Assembly: GCA_016926735.1 (NCBI GenBank)
Contig: JAFGOA010000105.1
Coordinates: 1-50,103, forward strand
DNA from: Promethearchaeota archaeon
Lineage (GTDB): Archaea; Asgardarchaeota; Lokiarchaeia; Sigyniarchaeales; SOKP01
Reading direction: 5' to 3'
DNA length: 50,103 nt
Position numbers and translations under genes: made by a program. The notes beneath the pieces are model-generated. The model saw only the letters and a program-made list of their open reading frames with translations. It ran no database searches and was not told the origin of the DNA. Below, piece by piece: positions 1-8,452 of the stretch (position 1 is its first letter; every line of letters starts with the position of its first letter).

Positions 1-2
1 TC

Positions 3-74
3 ATGATAATATTTTTCATTGGAATTATAGGAACTTCTTATATTTCTAAGAAAAGATTAATTTTTAACCCATAA
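3..74 (+). CDS. C-terminal end of a membrane-anchored (surface?) protein, partial
   Basis: The frame is open from the left edge of the window to a TAA at 72-74. The visible 23 residues are a hydrophobic stretch (MIIFFIGIIGTSYI) followed by a basic tail (SKKRLIFNP). This is the usual shape of a C-terminal transmembrane anchor in archaeal surface proteins, like the tail of the gene at 7409-8233. The rest of the gene lies outside the window. So short a frame could be fortuitous; the hydrophobic-then-basic pattern is the only support. Confidence 0.35.
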   Translation: MIIFFIGIIGTSYISKKRLIFNP

Positions 75-909
75 TCTAAAATCTTCTAATATTTTTTTTT
101 TAATAGATTAATCTAATTACCCCATTTAAAATTTAATTTTAATAGATAAAATAACTTCTATTTTGTGCTTTTATTTAATGATATTATAAACAGGAAATAT
201 CTCTTTCAATATCCATGATTCTCCAACTCATATATAATTTACTTATTTATTTTTTTGGTAATTTTAATATTAGATCAAACTCATTGTGTTAATATTTTTA
301 ATATAAAATTATCAAAACTAATGATAGAATTGTAACTAAAAATAAAAAAAATAACAAATAATTGAGGGTATTTTTGGTTTTTTCATTTTGATTAAAATTT
401 AAGTATTTCTAATTTTAAATCAACAACAATTTTGACTATATCACTTCTTTTATTGTCGGACGAATGGGATCACTACATTTTAAATGAAAATCGTCTATTT
501 GTCCATTTTTGATGAAAAAATTGCTGTTCTTAATCATTTTTGAACACACTTTTCTTTTCGACAGATTTTAAGGTGATACAGATGAGAATTTTGTCGTTCT
601 TATTTGATAGATCTTAAATTTTCGATTTATTATTTAAATTCTAAAATTCACTCAATTAATTTTAGACTTTTCTATTCTCCTTATATCACTTAGTTTTTCT
701 AAGAATTTAAATTATGATACTTAAAGAATAAAATCCAAATATTTTATAAGGGTATAAGGGGTACTTTTTAAACTTTTTTTGAAAAATTTATTCCTTCTGA
801 GAATTTTGATATTTAAATTATAGATTTGTTTTATTGAGTTGATAATTTCTGAAATGAATATAGAAAAAAAGAAAATCGAAAATTAAAAAATTTAAATAAA
901 ATATTAACA
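75..909. other. Gene-free AT-rich stretch
   Basis: About 835 bases with no convincing reading frame on either strand. The composition is uniformly AT-rich with many short A and T runs. I looked for tRNA-like arms, tandem repeats, CRISPR-type repeats and box C/D motifs and saw nothing I would defend. Around 440-600 the sequence is a little less AT-rich (for example TTGTCGGACGAATGGGATC) but has no recognisable structure. Confidence 0.5.
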
Positions 910-1074
910 TTACTCTTCAAAGATTATAGAGGATATATAGCCTGCTGTTGGTGTATGATATTGATTAATAAATTGAATCTTGACATTGGAATGATTTGAA
1001 AACCAAGTATTAAGATCTGCATCAATATCCTTCGATTTTTTACTAACGATTATTTCACATCTCATTTTATACAT
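910..1074 (-). CDS. Small Cse60-like beta-alpha-beta protein
   Basis: A 54-residue protein (51 if it starts at the second ATG, 1065). An upstream in-frame extension to 1218 is low-complexity and hydrophobic and is probably not translated. The order is a short strand (MRCEIIVSK), a helix (KDIDADLNTWFSN), a strand (VKIQFINQY), then a final strand (YISSIIFEE). This layout resembles the small single-domain family that includes the Bacillus sporulation protein Cse60, whose function is unknown. The similarity is by pattern only. It stands alone, with no clear Shine-Dalgarno before either ATG. Confidence 0.45.
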   Translation of the reverse strand: MYKMRCEIIVSKKSKDIDADLNTWFSNHSNVKIQFINQYHTPTAGYISSIIFEE

Positions 1075-1440
1075 TGTTTTCTTTTTTTTTAAGTATTGAT
1101 TTATGATAAAGATATAAATTAACCTATGATATTTAAATATGATTTTTATCAAAATATCAGATATTTGTTGGTTAGAATTTATTAAAATAGAGATTATAAA
1201 ATATTCAATAAATTTCATTCCCTAATTCTTGATTATCTTTATGAAATAAAAGAATGAGATCGAATAATAGGTTTAATCAAATTTTATCATAAAAAAACAA
1301 GCTAAATTAGATGTATAACAACCAGATATTATATAATGAAAATTAATTTCTCAGAACTATTTCTTTTATAAATTTCATATTCTATATAATCACAAATCTA
1401 TCGATAATTATGATTTAAAAATAAGTAAAAAAAAAGGATT

Positions 1441-2684
1441 TTATTCTTGATATGGAAAAGATGTTATGATTCCAACATAAAATTGAGCAACAAGTAAAGA
1501 ATCCACAATATTAATCATTCCATCACCATTTACATCCGAATTTTCTAGATGAAATCCCTCAAGATTCCACCCAACATAATATTGGGCAATCATTAATGAG
1601 TCAACGATATTAATAATACCATCATTATTAGCATCACCCAAATTTAATGGTGGAACCCCAACAATTATTTGAAGCGTTTTTTCAGATGTTCCTCCGATAG
1701 AATCTGATACAATCATAGTAAAATTATGAACCCCCGGAGAAAGTTCTGAACGATTCACTAATATTTCTATAGGTATATTAGATATCCAAGCTCCTTCTTG
1801 AAAAAGGTCTCCATCCACTTAAATTGAAATGCATCGATACAAAAAGTTACTGGAGTTCCACTTTCTAATAGACTTTTAATCAACTCAATTGTAGAATCTC
1901 CATTATAGGTTATAAAAGTATAGTCTAAAGGTTTATGATAGGGCGCTTCACGCCAAGCTGCTTCATTTCCCCATTTATCAATATTAGAATCATCATAGGG
2001 AAGATTAGAAAATGTACATACACCCCAATCCATTATTAATTCAGCATTATAAAACGGTATTGTTCCAAGATCTTCAGAAACTAATTTATTATAAGCCCAT
2101 GCTGGACTAAGTAAATAATCAAGATTTCCAGAGCTAGCGTCCCAACCATTATCTCTTGCTTCTAAATATCCATAAGCATAATAGGTATTAGCCCATGCTA
2201 CACATGATCCTTGTTTTCTTTGATCTCCTACGATAGGAAAATATATATCTTTTGAAAGATCTATAGAGGATGCATATGAAGTTTTTATTGAATTCCTTTC
2301 TATTACATTTTTAACAATAGTTTTTCCTTTTAATATATCCAAATCCTCTTTTAAAGGGATTCTATAACCAGTGCCATGACCATCAATGATAATAGGTTCA
2401 TGATCTCTTTCCGTTACAGTAGAATTAATTGAATACTTTAGAGACCCCAAATTTTTATCTGTAATTATTTCTGCAATATAATCTTGTCCATTTAAAGTAT
2501 ATATAAATTCATTTGAATTAATTAAATCATCCATATTTTTTTCCTTACCTAAAGGAACAGAAATTTCATTAGGATTAAGTAGGATTGAAAATAAATTAAA
2601 AGATACAATTATTGATATAGAAAAACAAATTAGTAAAAATAATGATCTGAATTTTATTGTAGTTGATTGTTTAATGTTTTTCAC
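1441..2684 (-). pseudogene. Broken secreted papain-like (C1A) peptidase with Ig-like and dockerin domains
   Basis: Two overlapping frames make one decayed gene. The upstream frame (2684 to 1767, 305 aa) has a signal peptide/membrane segment at residues ~13-37 and the first half of a C1A peptidase, with catalytic Gln and Cys in QRKQGSCVAWA. The expected His and Asn half is missing. After IDAFQF the reading passes into the -1/+1 frame (1818 to 1441), which holds the end of an Ig-like strand domain and a type I dockerin with two Ca-binding repeats (DANNDGIINIVDS and DVNGDGMINIVDS). The dockerin would dock the enzyme to a cohesin. The join near 1800-1820 looks like an internal deletion that also shifted the frame. 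The product cannot be a working peptidase as written; an assembly error is the alternative. Confidence 0.75.
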
Positions 2685-2734
2685 ACTCTAATTTAATAAA
2701 TATTTATATTTAAAAAAGAGGAGTTATTATAATA

Positions 2735-2760
2735 ATAGATCTGGTACGAAATTGAAATAC
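2735..2760. repeat. Copy 1 of a 25-bp motif shared with 5547-5571
   Basis: ATAGATCTGGTACGAAATTG followed by AAATA occurs here, about 50-75 bp upstream of the peptidase start. A copy with 21 of 25 bases identical lies at 5547-5571, upstream of the beta-propeller gene. Both copies have the same orientation relative to a leftward surface-protein gene. A shared regulatory site is possible, but two copies in AT-rich DNA are weak evidence. Confidence 0.3.
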
Positions 2761-2840
2761 ATTATATTTGGTTTTTTTCTGACATAAAAGAGTAAAAATA
2801 ACTATTATTTGATTTTTCTACTATTTTTGATTAAATAGGT

Positions 2841-3479
2841 TCATTCTAAATTAAACTTATATTTTATTTTATCATAAACCATTAGATCCAAAAAATATAC
2901 AATATTTCTGGATTTTTGTTTTTTTATCAAAAGAGAATAATCTTCTAATTTTTCAATATATTTCTTTAGAGTATTGTAATGCATATTAAGTGCTTCAGCT
3001 AATCTAGTTTTTGAAATACCTTTATTTTCAGCTTTAAGGTAATTAATAATATCAATGCTTTTTCTTATATAATGATGTTTTTCAGCATCTATACTTCTAA
3101 CAAATGAACAATAATAAATTGCATGATTTTCTATCATCTTTTTTCTAATTAATTTAAATTTTCTTAAAATATTTAGATGCCAAACTAGCACTTGATTACA
3201 TATATTTAGGTTTCTTTTTAATTCATTAAAGAAAATACCCGGATAATCTTGTATATATTCATAAATCTCTTTTCTTTTTTCATTATTGAATATATTATCT
3301 CTGCTTAATGTTGAGCGCTCAACTATACAATTTTTCCTGATTAATGTTTTTAGAACAGTCTCAATTCCATTTAAATTAATATTAACGTCCATCAATTTAA
3401 ATCTTGAATGAATTAGAGACAATACCTTTTTCATTCTAAATTGTTTATTCTTATCAAGATATTTTTGAATAATATCCAA
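2841..3479 (-). CDS. Transcriptional regulator with tandem winged-helix domains
   Basis: A 212-residue soluble protein. A first winged helix covers roughly residues 68-125 (KEIYEYIQDYPGIFFNELKR ... NQVLVWHLNILRKFKLIRKK). A second covers ~140-205 (IINYLKAENKGISKTRLAEA ... HYNTLKKYIEKLEDYSLLIKK). Each has the helix-turn-helix followed by basic residues and a wing strand. Such two-HTH proteins are common in archaea, and their effectors are mostly unknown. It lies between two surface-protein genes on the same strand, 61 bp from the end of the propeller gene, so it may control them. That role is inferred from position only. Confidence 0.65.
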   Translation of the reverse strand: MDIIQKYLDKNKQFRMKKVLSLIHSRFKLMDVNINLNGIETVLKTLIRKNCIVERSTLSRDNIFNNEKRKEIYEYIQDYPGIFFNELKRNLNICNQVLVWHLNILRKFKLIRKKMIENHAIYYCSFVRSIDAEKHHYIRKSIDIINYLKAENKGISKTRLAEALNMHYNTLKKYIEKLEDYSLLIKKQKSRNIVYFLDLMVYDKIKYKFNLE

Positions 3480-3540
3480 TATTATTTTTCTATTTTCTAT
3501 TAAATCATTATACAGTTAAGCATCAGCTCGAATTAATTTA

Positions 3541-5379
3541 TTATAAATCCATCATCTTTTCATTTATTTCTCTGATCATTTTACTTCGTTCTTTTGGTTT
3601 TAGAGAAGCTAATTCTCTTAGAAACTCAACTTTTTCATTATAATCCCATCTAAGTTTATCAATATTATCAATAAAACTTTCATTAAAAGCAGTCCAATTT
3701 AATCCTTTCTTATCTATAAGATATTCTATTAAATTTTCTTTTTTACAAAGTTCTAACAATTCATTATGATTGTATGAATCACCAATAGACATATCCTTTA
3801 TTTTGTTCATTTTCCCACTTAAAGAGACTCTGAACCTTCCTTTTTTAAATATAAAATATATTATAATTGTTGTTAGACCACCTAACCCTATTCCTATACC
3901 TATAATTAATAAAAAATCATTTTGAAAAATATTTTTATCTTGAATGAGTAAAATATACATTATCTCTGAATCAATACCCCATATACCATCTGTATTATCA
4001 TCCCAAACAATATGAACATTATCATAATTATCTATGAAAATTTCAGGATAAGCACTAAAGCCATTATTCCAATCAGTCACATCATCAGAAATTATAGTAA
4101 TATTTGAACACCACTCACTCTCTACGTATGAAACATACATTATTTCTGAGTCTACACCCCATATACCATCTGTATGATCCTCCCATACAACATGTATTCT
4201 TCCAAAGCTATCGATAGCAATAGAAGGATCGATGCTAGTGTCGTTATTCCAATATTCTCCATTATATCCATCAGATATGATGGTAGCATTTGACCAAGAT
4301 ATTCCATCTGTAGATGATGCATACATTATTTCTGTGTCTACACCCCATATACCATCTGTATAATCTTCCCACACAACATGAATCTTTCCAGAAGTATCAA
4401 TCTTAATGGAAGGATCTGCGCTAGTGTCGTTATTCCAATATTCACCATTAAAGCCATCAGATATGATGGTAGCATTCGACCAAGAGATTCCATCTGTAGA
4501 TGAAGCATACATAATTTCCGTATCAAATAATCCTCCGCCCCAGAATCCTATTGTATCATCTTCCCATACAACATATATCTTACCAGAACCATCAACTGTG
4601 ATTGAAGGATCATAACTGGATCCATTATTCCAATTAGTTATATCATCAGAAATAACTATGGGATTTGTCCATTCTACCCCATTTATAGAAGAGATATACA
4701 TTATTTCAGGATCTGTTCCCCATATACCATTAGTATAATCTAACCATACAACATGTATCTTTCCAGAAGTATCGAGTGCAATTTTAGGAGAAACACTATT
4801 ATCATTATTCCAATTTGTCTCATTGTCAGAGAGAATAGTAATATTTGACCACCCTATACTCTCTGTATAGGATACATACATTATTTCTGAATCTACACCC
4901 CATATACCATTTGTATAATCCTCCCATACAACATGTATCTTACCAGAAGGATCAACCCCAATGGAAGGAGAAGAACTTGTATCGTTATTCCAATATTCAC
5001 TATTATATCCATCAGAAATCACTGTAACGTTTGACCAACCGAATCCCTTTGTATAAGAACAATACATAATTTCTGTATCAAAGGGAGCTTCTCCCCAAAT
5101 ACCCTCTGTAAAATCTTCCCATACAATGTGTATCTTTCCTGAATTTTCCACCACAATCGAAGGAGTGGTACTAGTATTATTATTCCAATATTTTTCCATA
5201 AAACCATCTGAGACGATAGATATATTCATCATTCTCATACTATTCAGATTTATATTATGTAAATTCATACTGTTATTTTGATCAGATAAATTTAATAAAT
5301 GAAATTGACAGAATGGTATAAGCAACAAAATCATCAGAAATGCTTTTTTAATTATTTTGGATCCCAACATTTTTTGCAT
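3541..5379 (-). CDS. Seven-repeat beta-propeller surface protein with membrane anchor
   Basis: About 612 residues. I prefer the ATG at 5379 over the TTG just before it. An N-terminal signal/anchor (FLMILLLIPFCQF) is followed by seven repeats of ~65-70 residues, each carrying WNN, an Asp-rich turn, (S/D)GKIHVVWED, GIWG and EIMY(A/V)S. These are typical BNR/sialidase-like propeller blades. One transmembrane helix at ~485-505 (LLIIGIGIGLGGLTTIIIYF) precedes a cytoplasmic tail of ~105 charged residues. The blades face outward and could bind glycans or proteins; no sialidase catalytic set is recognisable. Neighbouring repeats are close to identical in DNA (4240-4350 and 4430-4520), which indicates recent duplication. 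Confidence 0.75.
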   Translation of the reverse strand: MQKMLGSKIIKKAFLMILLLIPFCQFHLLNLSDQNNSMNLHNINLNSMRMMNISIVSDGFMEKYWNNNTSTTPSIVVENSGKIHIVWEDFTEGIWGEAPFDTEIMYCSYTKGFGWSNVTVISDGYNSEYWNNDTSSSPSIGVDPSGKIHVVWEDYTNGIWGVDSEIMYVSYTESIGWSNITILSDNETNWNNDNSVSPKIALDTSGKIHVVWLDYTNGIWGTDPEIMYISSINGVEWTNPIVISDDITNWNNGSSYDPSITVDGSGKIYVVWEDDTIGFWGGGLFDTEIMYASSTDGISWSNATIISDGFNGEYWNNDTSADPSIKIDTSGKIHVVWEDYTDGIWGVDTEIMYASSTDGISWSNATIISDGYNGEYWNNDTSIDPSIAIDSFGRIHVVWEDHTDGIWGVDSEIMYVSYVESEWCSNITIISDDVTDWNNGFSAYPEIFIDNYDNVHIVWDDNTDGIWGIDSEIMYILLIQDKNIFQNDFLLIIGIGIGLGGLTTIIIYFIFKKGRFRVSLSGKMNKIKDMSIGDSYNHNELLELCKKENLIEYLIDKKGLNWTAFNESFIDNIDKLRWDYNEKVEFLRELASLKPKERSKMIREINEKMMDL

Positions 5380-5546
5380 CAAGTATGTAATAATTAGGTT
5401 AATATTATTTTAATTTTTAAATGATCTTTTAATAGATAGCATTATATAAATCTACTAATTTACCTAAAGTTGAAATTATAAATATATTCTTTTTAACAAT
5501 TATTATCGACCATCTTCTAGGTATTAAAATAAAAATTACCTTATAT

Positions 5547-5571
5547 ATAGGTCTAGTACAAAACTGAAATA
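5547..5571. repeat. Copy 2 of a 25-bp motif shared with 2735-2760
   Basis: ATAGGTCTAGTACAAAACTG followed by AAATA, 21 of 25 positions identical to the copy at 2735. It lies about 170 bp upstream of the propeller gene start. See the other copy for interpretation. Confidence 0.3.
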
Positions 5572-5674
5572 TGAACTAAAAGTGATCCATAGGTTGTATG
5601 TAGTTTACCTTATAATCCTATTTATATCATTTAAAATTATTCAGAGTTCTTTTATATATAATTATTTCTATTAT

Positions 5675-6070
5675 TCATTTCCATAACTCTGAATTGTGGG
5701 TGTCTTTAACATTTATCTCTCTGAATTTTAAAAATTCTTCTGATGCATCTTCTTTTGATAGCATTTTTAATCCAAGAGCCTTCTTTAATTCCATATTACC
5801 TTCTCTATCATTTTTAATAAGAAAATTCGAACCGTAAACTTGTCTGAAGATACTGGTTAAAACTTTATCTTTCTTACCTTTTTTATCGAAAATTTTCTTT
5901 AGTTCTAAGTTTAATTTGGAGATACATCCAGGGCATACAGCTTTATCACTGCATTTACTACATACAAATTCCCCACACACTTTACACATAGGAATATGAT
6001 CATTAGATTTTTTAGTCTTTAGACAATATGGACAATTATATGAATAATTTACAACTTTAATCGTTGGCAT
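5675..6070 (-). CDS. Zinc-ribbon/treble-clef protein of unknown function
   Basis: 131 residues. The N-terminal 50 contain four CxxC pairs (CPYC, CKVC, CSKC, CPGC) that probably bind two zinc ions. The rest is a charged helical region (LELKKIFDKKGKKDKV ... ELKKALGLKMLSKEDASEEF) with no family I recognise. Proteins of this form in archaea are often nucleic-acid or ubiquitin-pathway adaptors, but nothing here decides that. It is transcribed alone and divergently from the flavodoxin gene at 6264. Confidence 0.6.
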   Translation of the reverse strand: MPTIKVVNYSYNCPYCLKTKKSNDHIPMCKVCGEFVCSKCSDKAVCPGCISKLNLELKKIFDKKGKKDKVLTSIFRQVYGSNFLIKNDREGNMELKKALGLKMLSKEDASEEFLKFREINVKDTHNSELWK

Positions 6071-6263
6071 AATATTTCTTAAATTATATTATTCAATTAT
6101 AATTATTTATATATTGTATTTAGCTTTAAAAAGATTTAGGGTTCATTTTAGAATTTTAATAATTTACTTCCACCTTTCGATTATGATTTTTTATCATATT
6201 GACAAAACTAAAATAAAATTTGGACTAGATCAGTTTAAATAATCATTCTTTATTATTAATTTT

Positions 6264-6833
6264 ATGTCAAAAAAAATATTAATAGTATATGGCTCTCGTT
6301 GGGGCAGTACGGAAGAAATTTCAAATAAATTAAAACAACAATTGGAAGAAAAAAAATATGAAGTTGATATAATAGATTTAAAATCAAAACAAAAACAAAT
6401 ATCAAATTTTAATGATTATTCAGGAATCCTAATAGGAACTGGTATTTCTATTGGTAAATGGACAAAACACGTTAAGAAATTTGTAACAAAAAATATGAAT
6501 GTAATTAATAATAACAAGAATTTCATAGTAGGAATTTTCTTAAGTTCGGGCTTGGCCTCAGAACAAGAAAAAAGGGATGAGGCTATTGAAAAATTTATAC
6601 TAAATAAATTTGAGAAAATGGGTATAAATTTAGGAGATAATATCATGTATGATGCTTTTGGTGGAGTATACGATCTATCTGAAACAACAAAGTTAAGCGG
6701 ATTAATGCAAAAAATGCTAAAGATGGCAGGTAAAGAAGATCCAGAACATATTGTTGTAGGTGAAAGAAAAGATTTTCGTGATTGGGATCAAATTAATAAT
6801 TTTCTTGAAAAATTTGTTTCTAAAATTCAATAA
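6264..6833 (+). CDS. Flavodoxin-domain protein (HemG-like)
   Basis: 189 residues. The N-terminal strand and phosphate loop (ILIVYGSRWGSTEEISNKL) match the FMN-binding T/S-x-T/S-G-x-T/S region of flavodoxins. Further FMN-shell elements follow: LIGTGISIGKWTKHVKKFV and VGIFLSSGLAS. The length and the GTGISIGKW segment resemble the flavodoxin-like protoporphyrinogen oxidase HemG/YfjA group more than small electron-carrier flavodoxins. A specific substrate cannot be assigned. It stands alone; the ATG follows an AT-rich upstream region without a clear Shine-Dalgarno. Confidence 0.7.
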   Translation: MSKKILIVYGSRWGSTEEISNKLKQQLEEKKYEVDIIDLKSKQKQISNFNDYSGILIGTGISIGKWTKHVKKFVTKNMNVINNNKNFIVGIFLSSGLASEQEKRDEAIEKFILNKFEKMGINLGDNIMYDAFGGVYDLSETTKLSGLMQKMLKMAGKEDPEHIVVGERKDFRDWDQINNFLEKFVSKIQ

Positions 6834-6926
6834 TTCGTAATGTAAAAGAAGATGGTATATTTTAGAGAAAATTTCGAGTAAATTTATGATAAAAGAAAAT
6901 GAAATTGCTATTCTATAATTGAATAA

Positions 6927-7031
6927 TGGGCCTGGCAGGATTCGAACCTGCGACATCGGGTTCTATAGAATATCTCTATAAAAAATCCCAGTCCGAAGCC
7001 GGGTACCCTATCCAGACTAGATTACAAGCCC
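6927..7031 (-). tRNA. tRNA-Arg (anticodon TCG) with a 30-nt intron in the variable loop
   Basis: Read on the minus strand from 7031. The acceptor is GGGCTTG paired with CAGGCCC, with discriminator A at 6927 and no CCA. The D-stem is ATCT/GGGT. The anticodon arm is CCCGG-CTTCGGA-CTGGG (anticodon TCG at 6994-6996), and the T-arm is GCAGG-TTCGAAT-CCTGC. Between the anticodon stem and the T-stem lie 35 nt instead of 5. Removing 6955-6984 leaves the normal variable loop ATGTC. There is no intron at the canonical 37/38 site. Confidence 0.93.
6955..6984 (-). other. Non-canonical tRNA intron (position ~45/46) with a bulge-helix-bulge
   Basis: The RNA folds into a textbook archaeal splice site. A 4-bp central helix UGGG/CCCG is flanked by two 3-nt bulges (AUU and AUG). 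Beyond the first bulge there is a 9-bp intron stem UUUUAUAGA/UCUAUAGAA closed by GAUAU. Cutting after the second nucleotide of each bulge yields a 30-nt intron and a 5-nt variable loop. Confidence 0.85.
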
Positions 7032-7236
7032 ATGAGTTTAGTTAATAAGTATTTATTATTAAAACAAACTAGGATCTATAATTATAAGATACCTTATCTC
7101 TAAAAAATTTATTGGAAAAAAAGGAATTTTTTGTACTAAACTAATCAAACCTAAAAAGAGATAAAATTTTTATATTTTATTTTATTTCTTATCATACTAT
7201 TGTAATTGAAAAAATCATTTTTACAATAAATACTCT

Positions 7237-7341
7237 GCCCACATAGTGTAGCCCGGTCCAGCATTCGGGACTGTCACTCCTGCGACGCGGGTTCAAAACA
7301 ATATGTATTTTCTACATGTGATGAGAATCCCGCTGTGGGCG
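7237..7341 (+). tRNA. tRNA-Asp (anticodon GTC) with a 30-nt intron in the T-loop
   Basis: The acceptor is GCCCACA/TGTGGGC, with discriminator G at 7341 and no CCA. The D-stem is GTGT/GCAT. The anticodon arm is CGGGA-CTGTCAC-TCCTG (GTC at 7273-7275), and the T-stem is GCGGG/CCCGC. The T-loop region holds 37 nt rather than 7. Removing 7298-7327 restores the standard loop TTCAAAT. The anticodon loop itself is uninterrupted. It lies 205 bp from the oppositely oriented tRNA-Arg and has the same gene length, 105 bp. Confidence 0.93.
7298..7327 (+). other. Non-canonical tRNA intron (T-loop, position 59/60) with a bulge-helix-bulge
   Basis: A central helix UUCA/UGAG has 3-nt bulges AAA and AAU, lies directly inside the T-stem, and is followed by an intron stem AUAUGUA/UACAUGU closed by UUUUC. 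Cutting after the second base of each bulge gives a 30-nt intron. Position 59/60 introns are known from Thermoproteales. Confidence 0.8.
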
Positions 7342-7389
7342 TTTTATAAGTAAAATCTTTTTTATTTATCTGTTATTTTAAAATTCTTT

Positions 7390-7401
7390 AAAAAAAAAAA
7401 A
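7390..7401 (-). terminator. T-tract terminator of the 7409-8233 gene
   Basis: A run of about twelve T on the minus strand a few bases beyond the stop codon, the usual archaeal intrinsic termination signal. Confidence 0.4.
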
Positions 7402-7408
7402 GGATGAT

Positions 7409-8233
7409 TTAATTATTAATTTTAAATCTTTTTTTATACATTATCAAAGTTATTCCTATTGAGAAAATGCCTAATCCTATGAGTATATTCATATCATATC
7501 CAGGTATTCCTCCACTTTGGTTTGGAGTCAACCCAATAGCATTACCTAAAATTATAGAAGCCTCAGTTATCACATCAAAAAAATCAATACCCATAAGAAC
7601 AATATGTCCTTTACCCATTGATTTATGTATAATAACGGGATTTGAGTTATATTCCACAACTGATCTAATTTCATTTGTAACATAACAATTTGAACCATTA
7701 GGTAGAGTAAAATTTCCATTAATACCTATTGTAAGAGGACTATTTTGATTTATATAAGTTGTATCCTCATCTGTGCAATCAACATAATCCATAATTATCA
7801 TTAATTCTGATGAATTATATATGTTATACGTCTCTCCACCATAATCTAATAAAATAACAATTCCACCACTATTTATAAAACTCTTAAGCGTGTTTGACCA
7901 ATTAAGTCCAATTGTCTGACATGTTGAGAAATCAGAGTCTTCTTGTTCGGGAATAAGAAAAATATCTATTCCAGATAATTGCATTGTTAAATTTGTATAA
8001 TCTGTAAGATATTCATAATTACATTCACCCTAAGTCTGGTTAATAGCATCTAATGTATTAGGAAGTTCACGCGACAGATCAGTATATTGGGTATAAACTA
8101 AAATATTTTTAGGAGCTGCTGTTTTAAGCATTTTACCCGAATTAGTAAATAAAGGATTTATTAGAAAACCAATAGACATCAAACATAAAAATATTGAAAT
8201 TATCAGAAATTTGTAATTTTTTTTTTCTTTCAT
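7409..8233 (-). pseudogene. Secreted, C-terminally anchored surface protein interrupted by an in-frame UAG
   Basis: One continuous frame runs from ATG 8233 to TAA 7409 and is broken only by TAG at 8030-8032; the 15 codons between it and the next ATG (7984) are open. The N-terminus is a signal peptide (FLIISIFLCLMSIGFLINPL). The middle contains alternating strands and Asp/Gly loops like a class-I-glutaminase-type fold of surface proteins (ILVYTQYTD, IVILLDYGG, HIVLMGIDFFD). The C-terminus has IPGY, a hydrophobic helix and a basic end (YKKRFK), an archaeal C-terminal sorting-type anchor. TAG is an ordinary stop elsewhere here (18445, 11714, 47582, 49994), so a nonsense mutation is likelier than recoding. 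Confidence 0.6.
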
Positions 8234-8452
8234 AAAATTTAATCCTCTATTGTAAGAATAAAATTCTTAATAATAATTATAGAGTCTAGATTATTTAAAT
8301 TATTTGAGGTCTAATTTTGTACAATTTTATTTTAAATATAAAAAATAAATTATGGTCTTTTAGGAATCAAGTAATCCAAGAAAAAGAAAAAATAAGTTTT
8401 TATCTTTAACGTATATTATATTTCCTTATTTGTTAAAATTAAAGAAGATTTA

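Noticed and set aside
4338-5207. Several 60-70 codon frames on both strands within the propeller gene
   Set aside because: Shadows of the repeat DNA in other frames; no start signals or domain content.
8030-8032. Pyrrolysine-type recoding of UAG
   Set aside because: Several ordinary genes in the window end in TAG, including a MoaD-like protein whose Gly-Gly tail immediately precedes it; no pyl genes are present. Kept only as an alternative in the finding.
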